Assembly: GCA_934088535.1 (NCBI GenBank)
Contig: CAKOJC010000009.1
Coordinates: 1 to 35,639, forward strand
DNA: 35,639 nucleotides
Direction: 5' to 3'
Source of the DNA: an uncultured Bacilli bacterium
GTDB taxonomy: Bacteria > Bacillota_I > Bacilli_A > RF39 > UBA660
Part shown: positions 23,254 through 32,435 of the stretch, piece by piece
Position numbering within the stretch: position 1 is the stretch's first letter
Layout: the number at the start of each line of letters is the position of its first letter
The notes under the pieces: model-generated
The model's database searches: none
Told to the model about the DNA's origin: nothing
Seen by the model: only the letters and a program-made list of their open reading frames with translations
Position numbers and translations under genes: made by a program

Positions 23254-23273
23254 AAAAAGAGGATTTAATCCTC
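23254..23273 (-). terminator. pheST terminator
   Basis: GAGGA and TCCTC (23259-23263 and 23269-23273) pair around TTTAA; on the minus strand a run of five Ts follows. It lies 12 bases after the pheT stop. Confidence 0.85.
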
Positions 23274-23285
23274 CTTTATTTTATA

Positions 23286-25712
23286 TTATTCTTCTCTAAG
23301 AACAGCTCCACACATCTTATTAAGTGTTCTAATTATAGCATCCAATTTACTATTAATTTCTTCACTAGTTAAAGTAGTATCTCCTGAATCAAAAGTAACT
23401 CTAAGCATAATAGACTTCTTTCCTTCAGGTATTTGATTACCTCTATATTCTTCAATAAACTTAATACTACTAGCTTTACTTCTAATATATTTAGTCATTT
23501 CAGCCCATGTAATATTTTCATCTACTATTAAAGATAAATCTTTTTCTACTGATGGAAGAACTGGTATATGTTTAAACTTATTAGTTCTAGATTCAAGAGG
23601 TACAAATTTATCACTATCTATCTCAAATATAGCCACGTTTGTTCTCTTAATCTTAGCATCATTCATAGCTTTAAAGCTTAAAAGTCCCATATAACCAATA
23701 ACTTCATTATCTAACTTAATAGCTAAATATGCATTTATATCAGCCCAACTTGGTTTATTACATTCAGTACTAAATTTTAATTCTTTCATATGGGTATATC
23801 TAGCAATATTTTCAATAACACCTTTTAACTGATAGAATATTTCTTTAGGATTACTACCTACTATAGCTCCAGTCAACATTTTTCTTTGTATTGGTAAAGT
23901 CTCATCTTCACTTGATTCATGATATTCACCCTTACTAAATACTTGAGCCATTTCAAACATCTTGAAACTATCAAAATATCTTAAATTTTTGCTTATTGCT
24001 TCTAACATACCAGGAACTAAAGAACTTCTTAAATATGCTTCTTCTGGTGAAGGTGGTGTAGCAAGTTTAATACAAATTTCTGTATCAATTGATGCAGCAT
24101 TAATGTATTTCTCATTTATCCAAGGATAAGTAAATATTTCATAGAATCCACATCTACTAGATAGATATTCTTTAATTCTTGTTTCAAGTAATACTTTATT
24201 TTGTAAAACAGCATGATCAAAACTAATAGTTAATGGTTGTGCTTCAAAACTTTCAAAACTTAAAAGTCTAGCTATATCACCCATAACGTCATCTTTTAAT
24301 GAAACGTCTCCTGTACTTCTATAAGTTGGTACTACTACACTATACACGCCATTTTTATAATTTACTTCATATCCTAAACGAGTAAGTACACGAGTAATAG
24401 TATCTTTATCTATTTTTTTGCCAAGTCTTGTATCTAAGAATTCTTCGCTTACATCTATCTTTTCATTTTTTGTTTTAACTGGATATACATCATTATAAGC
24501 TACTACTTTAGATTCTGGGAATATTTCTTTAAATAATGAAAGAGCTAAGTTAAGTCCTTCATCAACTCTTTGCGTATCAATATTCTTTTCATAACGAATA
24601 GATGCATCAGTTTTTTCATCGAATCTTTTACCAGTCTTACGAATAGTTTTAGCAGTGAAATTAGCTACTTCTAATACTACACTAGTAGTTTCAGGAAGAA
24701 TCGAATCTTTCTTGCCTCCACGTATACCAGCAAGAGCCATCGCATCATTAACATCACTAATTACTAAGTCATCAGTAGTAAGTTCTATCGAATTATTATC
24801 AAGTAATAATAACTCTTCTCCTTCACGAGCATTTCTAACTATAATCTTATTACCATCAACATGTGTTTTATCAAAAGCATGTAATGGTTGACCAACAGCC
24901 ATCATAACATAATTAGTAATATCAACGATAGCATTTATTGGTCTCATACCACCTTTAATAATAGCAGATTGCATCCATAATGGACTTCTCTTTTCATATA
25001 CATTATCTATTTCTACAGCAACATATCTTTGACATTTAGTTGTATCTTCGATTTCTACATCATACTTTGGTAATTTACTATCAAGTTCTACTTTCTCAAT
25101 TGGTTTTAAATCTACATCATAGATTGCACTTAACTCACGAGCGATACCATAATGTCCCCATAAATCAGGTCTATTAGTAAGTGATTTATTATCTATTTCA
25201 AGTACAACATCTTTCATATCGATAATTTCAGTTATACTTTGTCCTGGATAACAATCTATTCCATCTAAATCAACAATTTCCTCAGGATTTTTAGGTGGAA
25301 AAATATTTTCTAAATAAACTTCTTCTGCTCCACAAATCATACCATATGAATCAACTCCACGTACTTTAGAGTCTTTAATTTTTTGAAGTTCACTTTCACC
25401 ATGCCAATAAACTTCAGCACCTGGTTTACATACAACAACCATTTCATTTGGATATAAATTAGATCCACCACATACGATTTGTTTAATTTCACCATTACCA
25501 ATATCTACTTTGCAAACTCTTAATTTATCGGCATTAGGATGCTCATTTACTTCAATAATTTTACCAACTATAATATCATGAAATTTTTCTTCAGTGTTTT
25601 CATATCCTTCAACTTCAACTGTTCTTAAAGTTAAGTCTTCAGTCATTTGTTTTGTAGTTATATTTTCAGGTAAATCAACATATTTTTTTACCCAATTTAA
25701 TGATACTTTCAT
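23286..25712 (-). CDS. pheT: Phenylalanyl-tRNA synthetase beta subunit
   Basis: The 808-residue beta subunit of the (alpha-beta)2 enzyme that charges tRNA-Phe. Domains seen: an N-terminal tRNA-binding OB domain (about 41-150, VGKIIEVNEHPNADKLRVC), the B3/B4 editing region, B5 (about 400-470), the catalytic-like core, and the C-terminal anticodon-binding FDX-ACB domain (about 715-808, LPSVEKDLSLIVDENITWAE). GGAGG is just before the start at 25712. Only 12 bases separate it from pheS, so the two are co-transcribed under the Phe T-box. Length is normal for the family. Confidence 0.97.
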   Translation of the reverse strand: MKVSLNWVKKYVDLPENITTKQMTEDLTLRTVEVEGYENTEEKFHDIIVGKIIEVNEHPNADKLRVCKVDIGNGEIKQIVCGGSNLYPNEMVVVCKPGAEVYWHGESELQKIKDSKVRGVDSYGMICGAEEVYLENIFPPKNPEEIVDLDGIDCYPGQSITEIIDMKDVVLEIDNKSLTNRPDLWGHYGIARELSAIYDVDLKPIEKVELDSKLPKYDVEIEDTTKCQRYVAVEIDNVYEKRSPLWMQSAIIKGGMRPINAIVDITNYVMMAVGQPLHAFDKTHVDGNKIIVRNAREGEELLLLDNNSIELTTDDLVISDVNDAMALAGIRGGKKDSILPETTSVVLEVANFTAKTIRKTGKRFDEKTDASIRYEKNIDTQRVDEGLNLALSLFKEIFPESKVVAYNDVYPVKTKNEKIDVSEEFLDTRLGKKIDKDTITRVLTRLGYEVNYKNGVYSVVVPTYRSTGDVSLKDDVMGDIARLLSFESFEAQPLTISFDHAVLQNKVLLETRIKEYLSSRCGFYEIFTYPWINEKYINAASIDTEICIKLATPPSPEEAYLRSSLVPGMLEAISKNLRYFDSFKMFEMAQVFSKGEYHESSEDETLPIQRKMLTGAIVGSNPKEIFYQLKGVIENIARYTHMKELKFSTECNKPSWADINAYLAIKLDNEVIGYMGLLSFKAMNDAKIKRTNVAIFEIDSDKFVPLESRTNKFKHIPVLPSVEKDLSLIVDENITWAEMTKYIRSKASSIKFIEEYRGNQIPEGKKSIMLRVTFDSGDTTLTSEEINSKLDAIIRTLNKMCGAVLREE

Positions 25713-25724
25713 ACTTTTTACCTC

Positions 25725-26762
25725 CTACTTAAATTGACTTAAGAATCTTAAGTCTGCACTATGGAATAGTCTAACATCATCTACACCATATCTCATCATA
25801 ACAAGTCTATCAAGGCCTATATTTATATAGAAACCAGTCCATTCTTCAGGATCTAGTCCAGCACTTTTTAGTACATTTGGATGTATTACACCACCCGGCA
25901 TAACTTCAATCCATCCATTATGATTACATACCTTACATCCTTTACCACCGCAAACCAGACATTCCATATCTATTTCATATCCAGGTTCAGTAAATGGGAA
26001 GAATCCTTCTCTCATACGTACATTTATTTTTCTACCAAATACTTTTTCAAGTATAGTTTGAATCATAACAATTCCTTCTGAGAATGATATGTTTTTATCT
26101 ACTATTAATGCTTCATATTGAAAGAATGCACGTTCATGTCTAGCATCAGTATTTTCATTTCTATAAACTCTACCAGGATATACAAATCTAGCTGGAGCTC
26201 CATGTTTAAGTAAATATCTTACACTACCACCAGTTAAATGCGGTCTTAAACAAAGTCTTTCACACCCATTTTTATCTTCAGTGCCTTCTACCCAGAATGT
26301 ATCCATAGATTGACGAGCAGGATGATCTTCAGGGAAATTTAAATTATCAAATGCATATTTTTCACTACTAATATCATCCTCACTATAAACTTCAAATCCA
26401 AGTGATAAGAAAGCTTGATTTAAGTCATAACACATTTGAGTTATAGGATGTAATGCTCCGCCATTAACTGGAGTACCAGGTAAAGTCAAATCCATAGGAC
26501 TATCAAGTACACTTTGAAGTGAAACTAATTCATCTTGCTTCTTTTGATTAGCTTCAGCTACTACTTTTTTAATTTCAGTAGTAATCATACCTATTTCACG
26601 TCTCTCATCAGGCTCTAAACTACCCATAGATTTCATTATTTCAGTAAGTTCACTCTTTTTACCAGTTAGTTCTTTCATAACTTCTTGAAGTTCAAGAGTA
26701 GTCTTACATTCATTAATCTTCTTTAAGCTATTTTCTTTAATTTGTTCTAATTTTTCTTTCAT
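25725..26762 (-). CDS. pheS: Phenylalanyl-tRNA synthetase alpha subunit
   Basis: The catalytic alpha subunit, class II. I start at 26762 (345 residues, the family length), with AAGGAAG about five bases upstream; the longer frame runs into the T-box terminator. The N-terminal coiled coil (about 1-75) binds tRNA; motif 2 is seen in GRVYRNENTDARHERAFFQYE, and motif 3 in GLDRLVMMRYGV near the C-terminus. Two CxxC-like pairs (CLVCGGKGCKVC) form the small Cys-rich insertion found in many bacterial PheS. First gene of the pheST operon. Confidence 0.97.
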   Translation of the reverse strand: MKEKLEQIKENSLKKINECKTTLELQEVMKELTGKKSELTEIMKSMGSLEPDERREIGMITTEIKKVVAEANQKKQDELVSLQSVLDSPMDLTLPGTPVNGGALHPITQMCYDLNQAFLSLGFEVYSEDDISSEKYAFDNLNFPEDHPARQSMDTFWVEGTEDKNGCERLCLRPHLTGGSVRYLLKHGAPARFVYPGRVYRNENTDARHERAFFQYEALIVDKNISFSEGIVMIQTILEKVFGRKINVRMREGFFPFTEPGYEIDMECLVCGGKGCKVCNHNGWIEVMPGGVIHPNVLKSAGLDPEEWTGFYINIGLDRLVMMRYGVDDVRLFHSADLRFLSQFK

Positions 26763-26778
26763 ACTTCTTCCTTTCTTA

Positions 26779-27001
26779 TAAATAAAAATAGTGTCCATCC
26801 ATAAAGGACGAATCACTATTAAATCCGCGGTACCACCTTTGTTCTATTATATAGCACTCTATAGAATAACGCTCATCACGATTTGACTCAGTTATTGAAA
26901 TTCATGATTATAGTTCTAATAATAGCTCTCAGTCAATGGCTATTAATTCCTGTATAGAGTTTCTATATCACTACTGTGGTAACCTCTTCGTCAACAAAAC
27001 T
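26779..27001 (-). promoter_or_regulatory. Phenylalanine T-box riboswitch leader of pheST
   Basis: Read on the minus strand: a long stem I region including CTGAGAG, a specifier TTC (26899-26897) in GAATTTCAAT, then the T-box AAAGGTGGTACCGCG (about 26840-26826), and a terminator ATAGTG...GTCC / GGAC...ACTAT followed by TTTTT at about 26820-26783. TTC is a phenylalanine codon and the downstream genes are pheS and pheT, so sensor and target agree. The antiterminator forms from AAAGG with CCTTT when uncharged tRNA-Phe is bound. Confidence 0.95.
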
Positions 27002-27007
27002 ACTAAA

Positions 27008-27036
27008 ATTATACATCTTATTTTTATAGTTGTCAA
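27008..27036 (-). promoter_or_regulatory. Consensus promoter of the pheST T-box transcript
   Basis: On the minus strand TTGACA (27036-27031), a 17-base spacer and TATAAT (27013-27008), both perfect. The -35 box begins one base after the stop codon of the upstream ABC transporter gene (27038-27040); no terminator fits between. Confidence 0.93.
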
Positions 27037-27037
27037 A

Positions 27038-30000
27038 CTATTCTGTTCTAAGTGCTTCAACTGGATCTCTACGACTTGCCATTCTAGCAGGTATTATACC
27101 AGCTATTAATGTAAGAACAACACTAAGTATAATAAGAAGTACTGCACCAACAAATGGAAGAGTTGCAAGATTACTAACACTTATAAAATGTTCAATAACT
27201 ATATTTATAGGTATGCATAATAATAATGTTATTCCAATACCAAATATACCAGATATAAGACCTTCTATAAATGTTTCAGCATTAAATACATGAGATATAT
27301 CACTCTTACTAGCACCAACAGCTCTTAAAATACCAATTTCTTTAGTTCTTTCAAGTACACTTATATATGTAATAATAGCTATCATAATACTTGATACAAC
27401 AAGTGATATAGAAACAAATGCTATTAATACATAACTAACAGTATTTACAACCTTCTTAACAGAAGACATAAGTATTCCAGTAGTATCAGTATATTTAATC
27501 TCTTTATCTTCTTTATTACTATTTTTCATCTTTTCATTATAGTTATCTAAATATTTAATAAAGTTTTCTTTAGAATCAAATGAATTAAAATAAAATGATA
27601 TCATAGTAGGCTCTTCTAAATCTTGATAACCTAAATTAATAAGATTATTTGAATAGCTTGATTCTTCTTTAGTCATCATAGAAGACATAAGTCTTTTAAG
27701 TTCATCTTCATCTAGGTTAAACTTAAAAGCACCTGCTATTTTACTAGAATCTACATTAAATGCATTAGAGAACTTACTAATTAAACTACTCGTTAAATTT
27801 CCTACTTCGGTAAGTATATTCTTTTGCATAGCAGTTTCAGTCATCTTACTAGCAAATCCCTCACTAGCAGCAATTATTGCTTCACTTGCCATATAATTTT
27901 CAGTAACACTAGCACTTATATTATCATCAAGATAAGCTCCAATATTTGTAGCATCCCCCACCATTAGTCCATTTTTTGATGCTACACCAACATACATTTG
28001 CAAGTATCCGACTAATAATTTTTGATATGTACTTTTAAATACATCACTTGGTATTACATAAGATTTTTCTAAAGACTTAAATATCTTTGATGCAACATCA
28101 CTATTTATATATGAATTAACTATATCATCTATATCTTTCATATATATAACAGGTTTATCATTATCTTTTTCTAAAGGATTATTCTTGTAATCACTAAGCA
28201 TTCCACTTATCAAATTAGTAAGTCCATTCATAAAATTACCTTTAGCAGTACCAGTATCAACTGTAATATTACTAGATATTTTATTCATATAGTTAGTAGT
28301 TATATTCTTTATATCATTTTGATCTATATTTACACCAAAAGCACTCTTTAACATATTTTCATCAACACTAATCATATCTTCAAAATTCAAGTTAGATTTC
28401 TTATTTTGATCATCAAATTTCTTATTAGAAAATACATCTATATCTTCTCTATATAATTGCGTTTTAACTATCTTACTATTTTTAGCATAATCAACAATAT
28501 GATATATTAATTCTTTTTTATAAACAACTCCAGGATTTAATGATTTAGATGTAGCGTTCTTTTTAGGAGCAACCACACCTACTATCTTTAAGTCCTCGCT
28601 CTTATCATATAACTCTTTCATATATTTTTCATCATCACTCATATCTTCATATGTTTGATATTTAGAATTATATTTATATATATCACTTTGATTTATAAGT
28701 TTTAGCTTAATATTCATTAAGTCTTTATATGTAAAATTGTATGGTTCATGACTAATCTTAACATCTTCACCAGACATAACTTTAGTAATCATATCAGTTA
28801 GTTCATTCATATCTCTAAGTCCAAGAGAATATACAAGTAAATCTGATATCGAATATGGATCAGAAAGTACTATAACCATTTCATTATATTCTTCAGGCCA
28901 TTTACCTTCTAAAATGTCATATTGGCTGTTTAATTTATCTGTATCATCTATCATTTGAGTAAATACACTTGAAAATGCTGAAACTGACATTGACATACTA
29001 GAACTATACATAGTACTCATAAGTGAACTAGGATTAAGTTTAGTAAGTTTATCATTCACATCTATTGTATATATATTAGGACTAATACTATAACCATATT
29101 TAATACTAGAGATATCATTCATTATAGAACTATCTTCTTTTTCATAATAATTTTTAAAACTCTTAAGATCATTTACAGACATACTACCAAACATATTAGT
29201 CATATATTGTTTTTCTTCTATAACACCTTTTTTACCTTCTTCATTAGAATCCATCATCGATAGAAATAAAGATGTCATATCAGCAGAACTACTTGTAATA
29301 GTAAGAGGATATGAAGATAATGTATCTTCCTGTATACTATCTATGTAATTCTGAAATCCATTTGAAAGTGCAAGTATCAAAGCAATACCAATAATACCTA
29401 TACTCCCAGCAAAAGATACTAAAATAGTTCTACCTTTCTTAGTCATTAAATTATTAAAAGATAATCCAAGCGCAGTCAACAAAGACATAGAAGTCTTGTG
29501 ATTTCCTTCATCAGTCTTTATAACTTTAGTTTTCTCACCTTCATATGGGTTGGAGTCAGCAGTAATCTTTCCATCCTTAAGTTTTATTATTCTAGTACTA
29601 TACTCTTTTGCTAAATCTGGATTATGTGTAACCATAATAACTAATTTTTCTTTAGAAACATTCTTTAATATTTCCATTATTTGTACTGAAGTTTCTGAAT
29701 CCAATGCGCCAGTTGGTTCATCAGCAAGTATTATATCAGGATCATTTACTAAAGCACGAGCTATCGCAACTCTTTGCATTTGACCGCCACTTAATTGACT
29801 AGGCTTTTTATTAATATGTTCTTTTAAACCAACTTTAATTAATGCTTCTTTAGCTCTTTCTTTTCTTTCACGAGAAGAGACACCTGACAATGTAAGAGCT
29901 AATTCTACATTAGAAAGTATAGATTGATGACTAATTAAATTATAACTTTGAAATACAAAACCAACTCTATAATTTCTATAAGCATCCCAATCTCTATCCT

Positions 30001-30217
30001 TATATAATTTAGTACTTATACCATTTATTATTAAGTCACCACTAGTATATTGATCTAAACCACCAATAATATTTAAAAGTGTTGTTTTACCACTACCTGA
30101 AGGACCAAGTATAGACGCAAATTCACATTCTCTAAATGATAAACTAACTCCATCAAGAGCTTTTTGTTTAAAATAATTCATTTCATAACTCTTTTTAATG
30201 TTTTTTAGTTCCAACAT
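27038..30217 (-). CDS. ABC transporter, ATPase fused to FtsX-type permease (MacB-like)
   Basis: A 1059-residue single-chain transporter. Residues 1-225 are the ATPase: Walker A GPSGSGKTT (38-46), Q-loop Q90, signature LSGGQ (142-146), Walker B DIILADEP (161-168), and H-loop VTHN. One membrane helix follows (about 265-285), then an external domain of about 600 residues, much larger than MacB's usual 200-250, then three helices with the FtsX domain (VLERTKEIGILRAVGASKSDISHVF, ending IIPARMASRRDPVEALRTE). Such proteins do not usually move a substrate through the membrane but drive external steps in export of peptides or wall enzymes. GGAGGAA precedes the start. Own promoter. Substrate unknown. 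Confidence 0.92.
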   Translation of the reverse strand: MLELKNIKKSYEMNYFKQKALDGVSLSFRECEFASILGPSGSGKTTLLNIIGGLDQYTSGDLIINGISTKLYKDRDWDAYRNYRVGFVFQSYNLISHQSILSNVELALTLSGVSSRERKERAKEALIKVGLKEHINKKPSQLSGGQMQRVAIARALVNDPDIILADEPTGALDSETSVQIMEILKNVSKEKLVIMVTHNPDLAKEYSTRIIKLKDGKITADSNPYEGEKTKVIKTDEGNHKTSMSLLTALGLSFNNLMTKKGRTILVSFAGSIGIIGIALILALSNGFQNYIDSIQEDTLSSYPLTITSSSADMTSLFLSMMDSNEEGKKGVIEEKQYMTNMFGSMSVNDLKSFKNYYEKEDSSIMNDISSIKYGYSISPNIYTIDVNDKLTKLNPSSLMSTMYSSSMSMSVSAFSSVFTQMIDDTDKLNSQYDILEGKWPEEYNEMVIVLSDPYSISDLLVYSLGLRDMNELTDMITKVMSGEDVKISHEPYNFTYKDLMNIKLKLINQSDIYKYNSKYQTYEDMSDDEKYMKELYDKSEDLKIVGVVAPKKNATSKSLNPGVVYKKELIYHIVDYAKNSKIVKTQLYREDIDVFSNKKFDDQNKKSNLNFEDMISVDENMLKSAFGVNIDQNDIKNITTNYMNKISSNITVDTGTAKGNFMNGLTNLISGMLSDYKNNPLEKDNDKPVIYMKDIDDIVNSYINSDVASKIFKSLEKSYVIPSDVFKSTYQKLLVGYLQMYVGVASKNGLMVGDATNIGAYLDDNISASVTENYMASEAIIAASEGFASKMTETAMQKNILTEVGNLTSSLISKFSNAFNVDSSKIAGAFKFNLDEDELKRLMSSMMTKEESSYSNNLINLGYQDLEEPTMISFYFNSFDSKENFIKYLDNYNEKMKNSNKEDKEIKYTDTTGILMSSVKKVVNTVSYVLIAFVSISLVVSSIMIAIITYISVLERTKEIGILRAVGASKSDISHVFNAETFIEGLISGIFGIGITLLLCIPINIVIEHFISVSNLATLPFVGAVLLIILSVVLTLIAGIIPARMASRRDPVEALRTE

Positions 30218-30248
30218 ACTGATTCCTCCATAATAATATACACACTAA

Positions 30249-30277
30249 ATTATATCAAATTGTATAATCAATGTAAA
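30249..30277 (-). promoter_or_regulatory. Promoter of the MacB-like ABC gene
   Basis: On the minus strand TTTACA (30277-30272), a 17-base spacer and TATAAT (30254-30249) with extended TGA. Confidence 0.83.
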
Positions 30278-30312
30278 TCAAATGCAAAGAATTTACATAA
30301 ATAATCACTCAA

Positions 30313-30337
30313 ATAAAAAGTAGAGATTACCCTACTT
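30313..30337 (-). terminator. Terminator of the LiaG-like gene, containing its stop codon
   Basis: On the minus strand AAGTAG (30337-30332, includes the TAG stop) pairs with CTACTT (30323-30318), followed by TTTTTATTT. Confidence 0.8.
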
Positions 30338-31147
30338 AATATTCTTTCTAGATTTTAAAGTTACATTTCCTATGCCACCATCTATTAGTATGGATTTAGA
30401 AGATTCTTTATTATTTCTATAATTAGAATTTATTTTCTCATCATTGATAGTTATATTTCCAATACCTTTATCTACTTCAACAGTATAATCATCTAAACTA
30501 CCATTAATTTCTAGATATATATCGCCAACACCAGTATCAAAATCGCTTTTACCAAATAAATCTCCTTCAAATCTAAAGTTTCCAACCCCACCATCAAATT
30601 CTAAATTATTTATTTGAGAATCTAATAGTTCTATGTTACCAACGCCACTTTCAATTTTAATTTCATCAGTAACACTTAGATTATTAAAAGTAATATCACC
30701 AACTCCACCAGATATTTCTAGATATAAAGCACTTAAGTCATTAGCATATATATTGCCAGTACCAGAATCAATATCAATACTATCAAATATTTTATCTTTT
30801 GGTATAGTTATTGTCACGCTATTATTAAAATTTATAAACTTCTTTTCTTTTATAATAATTTTATCTTTTTCTATTATATAACTAATATTTTTATTATTAG
30901 TCTCTATAGAAAATATTTCACCAGGATATATTTTCAGTTTACTAGTTTTTAATTTAATTTCCATTGAATTTATTTCTTGCCCTGAAGTTTCAGTATAAAT
31001 ATATGTACTTTTTTCATCATATAATCTTGGCCTGAAAGAATCAATTACATCGTTAACAAAAACTATTATACCGCCAACAACACTTATTATTAAGGCTATT
31101 GCTAATGCAATTGCACAATATTTTATTAATTTTTGGCCTTTTGTCAT
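30332..31147 (-). CDS. Membrane-anchored DUF4097/LiaG-like beta-helix protein
   Basis: A 271-residue protein with one membrane helix near the N-terminus (about 10-32) and an extracellular region of short repeats, each centred on a G-x-G-[DN]-[IF] turn: SGTGNIYA, GGVGDITF, SGVGNIEL, GGVGNFRF, TGVGDIYL, KGIGNITI, GGIGNVTL. This is the DUF4097 pattern, also seen in LiaG beside LiaFSR, and gives a right-handed beta-helix-like stack. Function is unknown; such proteins occur in envelope-stress operons. The start overlaps the LiaF-like stop by four bases (ATGA), so the two are coupled. Confidence 0.85.
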   Translation of the reverse strand: MTKGQKLIKYCAIALAIALIISVVGGIIVFVNDVIDSFRPRLYDEKSTYIYTETSGQEINSMEIKLKTSKLKIYPGEIFSIETNNKNISYIIEKDKIIIKEKKFINFNNSVTITIPKDKIFDSIDIDSGTGNIYANDLSALYLEISGGVGDITFNNLSVTDEIKIESGVGNIELLDSQINNLEFDGGVGNFRFEGDLFGKSDFDTGVGDIYLEINGSLDDYTVEVDKGIGNITINDEKINSNYRNNKESSKSILIDGGIGNVTLKSRKNIK

Positions 31148-31806
31148 TTAATTTCTACTCCACCAAATATAGCACTTCCATTAACATATAATGTTACTTT
31201 ATCATTTTTTTCTTTAGTTTTAGTTCTGTCTGTTACTCCACCAAATACTGATGTAGATTTGATTTCAACTTTTAAATCTTCTGGTATAAGTATAGTAACT
31301 CCACCAAAAACAGCAGCAGCTTCTATTACACTTCCATCTTTAATTTTAGCATTTCTAAGATCTAATGTAATACCACCAAATATACCATTTACTTCAGCAC
31401 CTTTAAAATCTTGATCATCAAATTTTACTGTTTGTCCACCAAAACAAGCACAAAATTCACGATTTTTACCATTCTTAGATGCATCTTTTTTATCTTTATT
31501 TCCACCAAACATAATAGAAATTCCAATAAATACAAGTATAAGTGGTAACATTAATTTCCATATAATTTCAAAGCTAATCATATCTTGACATCCAAGTAAC
31601 AAAATAACACCAACCACTAGCCATATAACACTACCAAGTTTCTCATCATCACTGATAATTCCATTAATCGCAGGAATTATAATAAATAAAGTCCACCATC
31701 CATCAAAGAATACATCAATATTAGTAATTCCAAATGAATTAAGACCAATAATTAAACCTACTATTATAAATAAAATTCCTATTATAACAGTATTAACCTT
31801 TTTCAT
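31144..31806 (-). CDS. LiaF-like envelope stress protein
   Basis: ATG 31806 has AGGTGA (31817-31812) five bases upstream; the more distal ATG at 31827 lies within the -10 box TATAAT (31831-31826) and is rejected. The 220-residue product has four hydrophobic segments in the first 105 residues (two-helix pairs as in DUF5668/LiaF N-terminus), a Lys-rich turn, and a C-terminal beta domain with repeats FGGxT: ACFGGQTVKF, GIFGGITLDL, AVFGGVTILIP, SVFGGVTD, AIFGGVEI. That is the LiaF C-terminal domain (cell wall-active antibiotic response). In Bacillus, LiaF inhibits the kinase LiaS; here no LiaS-type kinase is adjacent, and the nearest kinase is two genes further upstream. Confidence 0.87.
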   Translation of the reverse strand: MKKVNTVIIGILFIIVGLIIGLNSFGITNIDVFFDGWWTLFIIIPAINGIISDDEKLGSVIWLVVGVILLLGCQDMISFEIIWKLMLPLILVFIGISIMFGGNKDKKDASKNGKNREFCACFGGQTVKFDDQDFKGAEVNGIFGGITLDLRNAKIKDGSVIEAAAVFGGVTILIPEDLKVEIKSTSVFGGVTDRTKTKEKNDKVTLYVNGSAIFGGVEIK

Positions 31807-31859
31807 ATCTTTCACCTCTATATTCATTATACTATATTTTTTATATATTTTAAATTTTT

Positions 31860-32426
31860 TTATCCTAAAATTCCTAAATGCTCAAGTAATATTTGAATTC
31901 CTAAAAGCACCAATATAATTCCACCAGTAAGTTCGGCTACGCTTTTATATTTACTTCCAAATTTGTTGCCTATATAAACACCAACAACTGAAAGTATAAA
32001 TGTAATAATACCTATCATTGGAAAAGTAATAACTGCATTCTTACTACCATAAGCACACACATATGCAATACCTACTACTAAAGCATCTATACTTGTCGCA
32101 ACAGATAGCATTAATATAGTTTTAATTCCTAAATCACTATCAATGTTTTCTTCCTTAGAACATGATTCAATTACCATCTTACCACCAATAAACACTAACA
32201 ACACAAACGCTATCCAATGATCTATACTAGTTATAATATGTTCAAGTGTATCACCCAAAAAGAACCCGATAGTTGGCATTAATGCCTGAAAAACACCAAA
32301 CCATATACCAATCTTAACAGCATCCTTAACTTTAATCTTCTTTAAAGAAAGTCCTTTACATACACTTACCGCAAATGCATCAGCCGCAAGTGATACACTT
32401 ATAAGTAATATTTCTAAAAAATTCAT
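31860..32426 (-). CDS. mntP: Manganese efflux pump MntP
   Basis: A 188-residue six-helix membrane protein that exports Mn2+. It shows the paired motifs of the family: SLAADAFAVSVCKGLSL in the first helix and SVATSIDALVVGIAY in the fourth, with the conserved Asp in each. Length is normal. Nine bases after the CDF gene's stop, with GGGGGT as ribosome binding site. I see no yybP-ykoY (manganese) riboswitch upstream, unlike in many bacteria; the gene appears to be transcribed with the two-component genes instead. Confidence 0.93.
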   Translation of the reverse strand: MNFLEILLISVSLAADAFAVSVCKGLSLKKIKVKDAVKIGIWFGVFQALMPTIGFFLGDTLEHIITSIDHWIAFVLLVFIGGKMVIESCSKEENIDSDLGIKTILMLSVATSIDALVVGIAYVCAYGSKNAVITFPMIGIITFILSVVGVYIGNKFGSKYKSVAELTGGIILVLLGIQILLEHLGILG

Positions 32427-32435
32427 AAATACCCC

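Noticed and set aside
26763..26816. Longer pheS start
   Set aside because: The extra codons run through the T-box terminator hairpin, and the family length fits 26762.
31807..31827. ATG 31827 as start of the LiaF-like gene
   Set aside because: It lies within the -10 box; AGGTGA supports ATG 31806.
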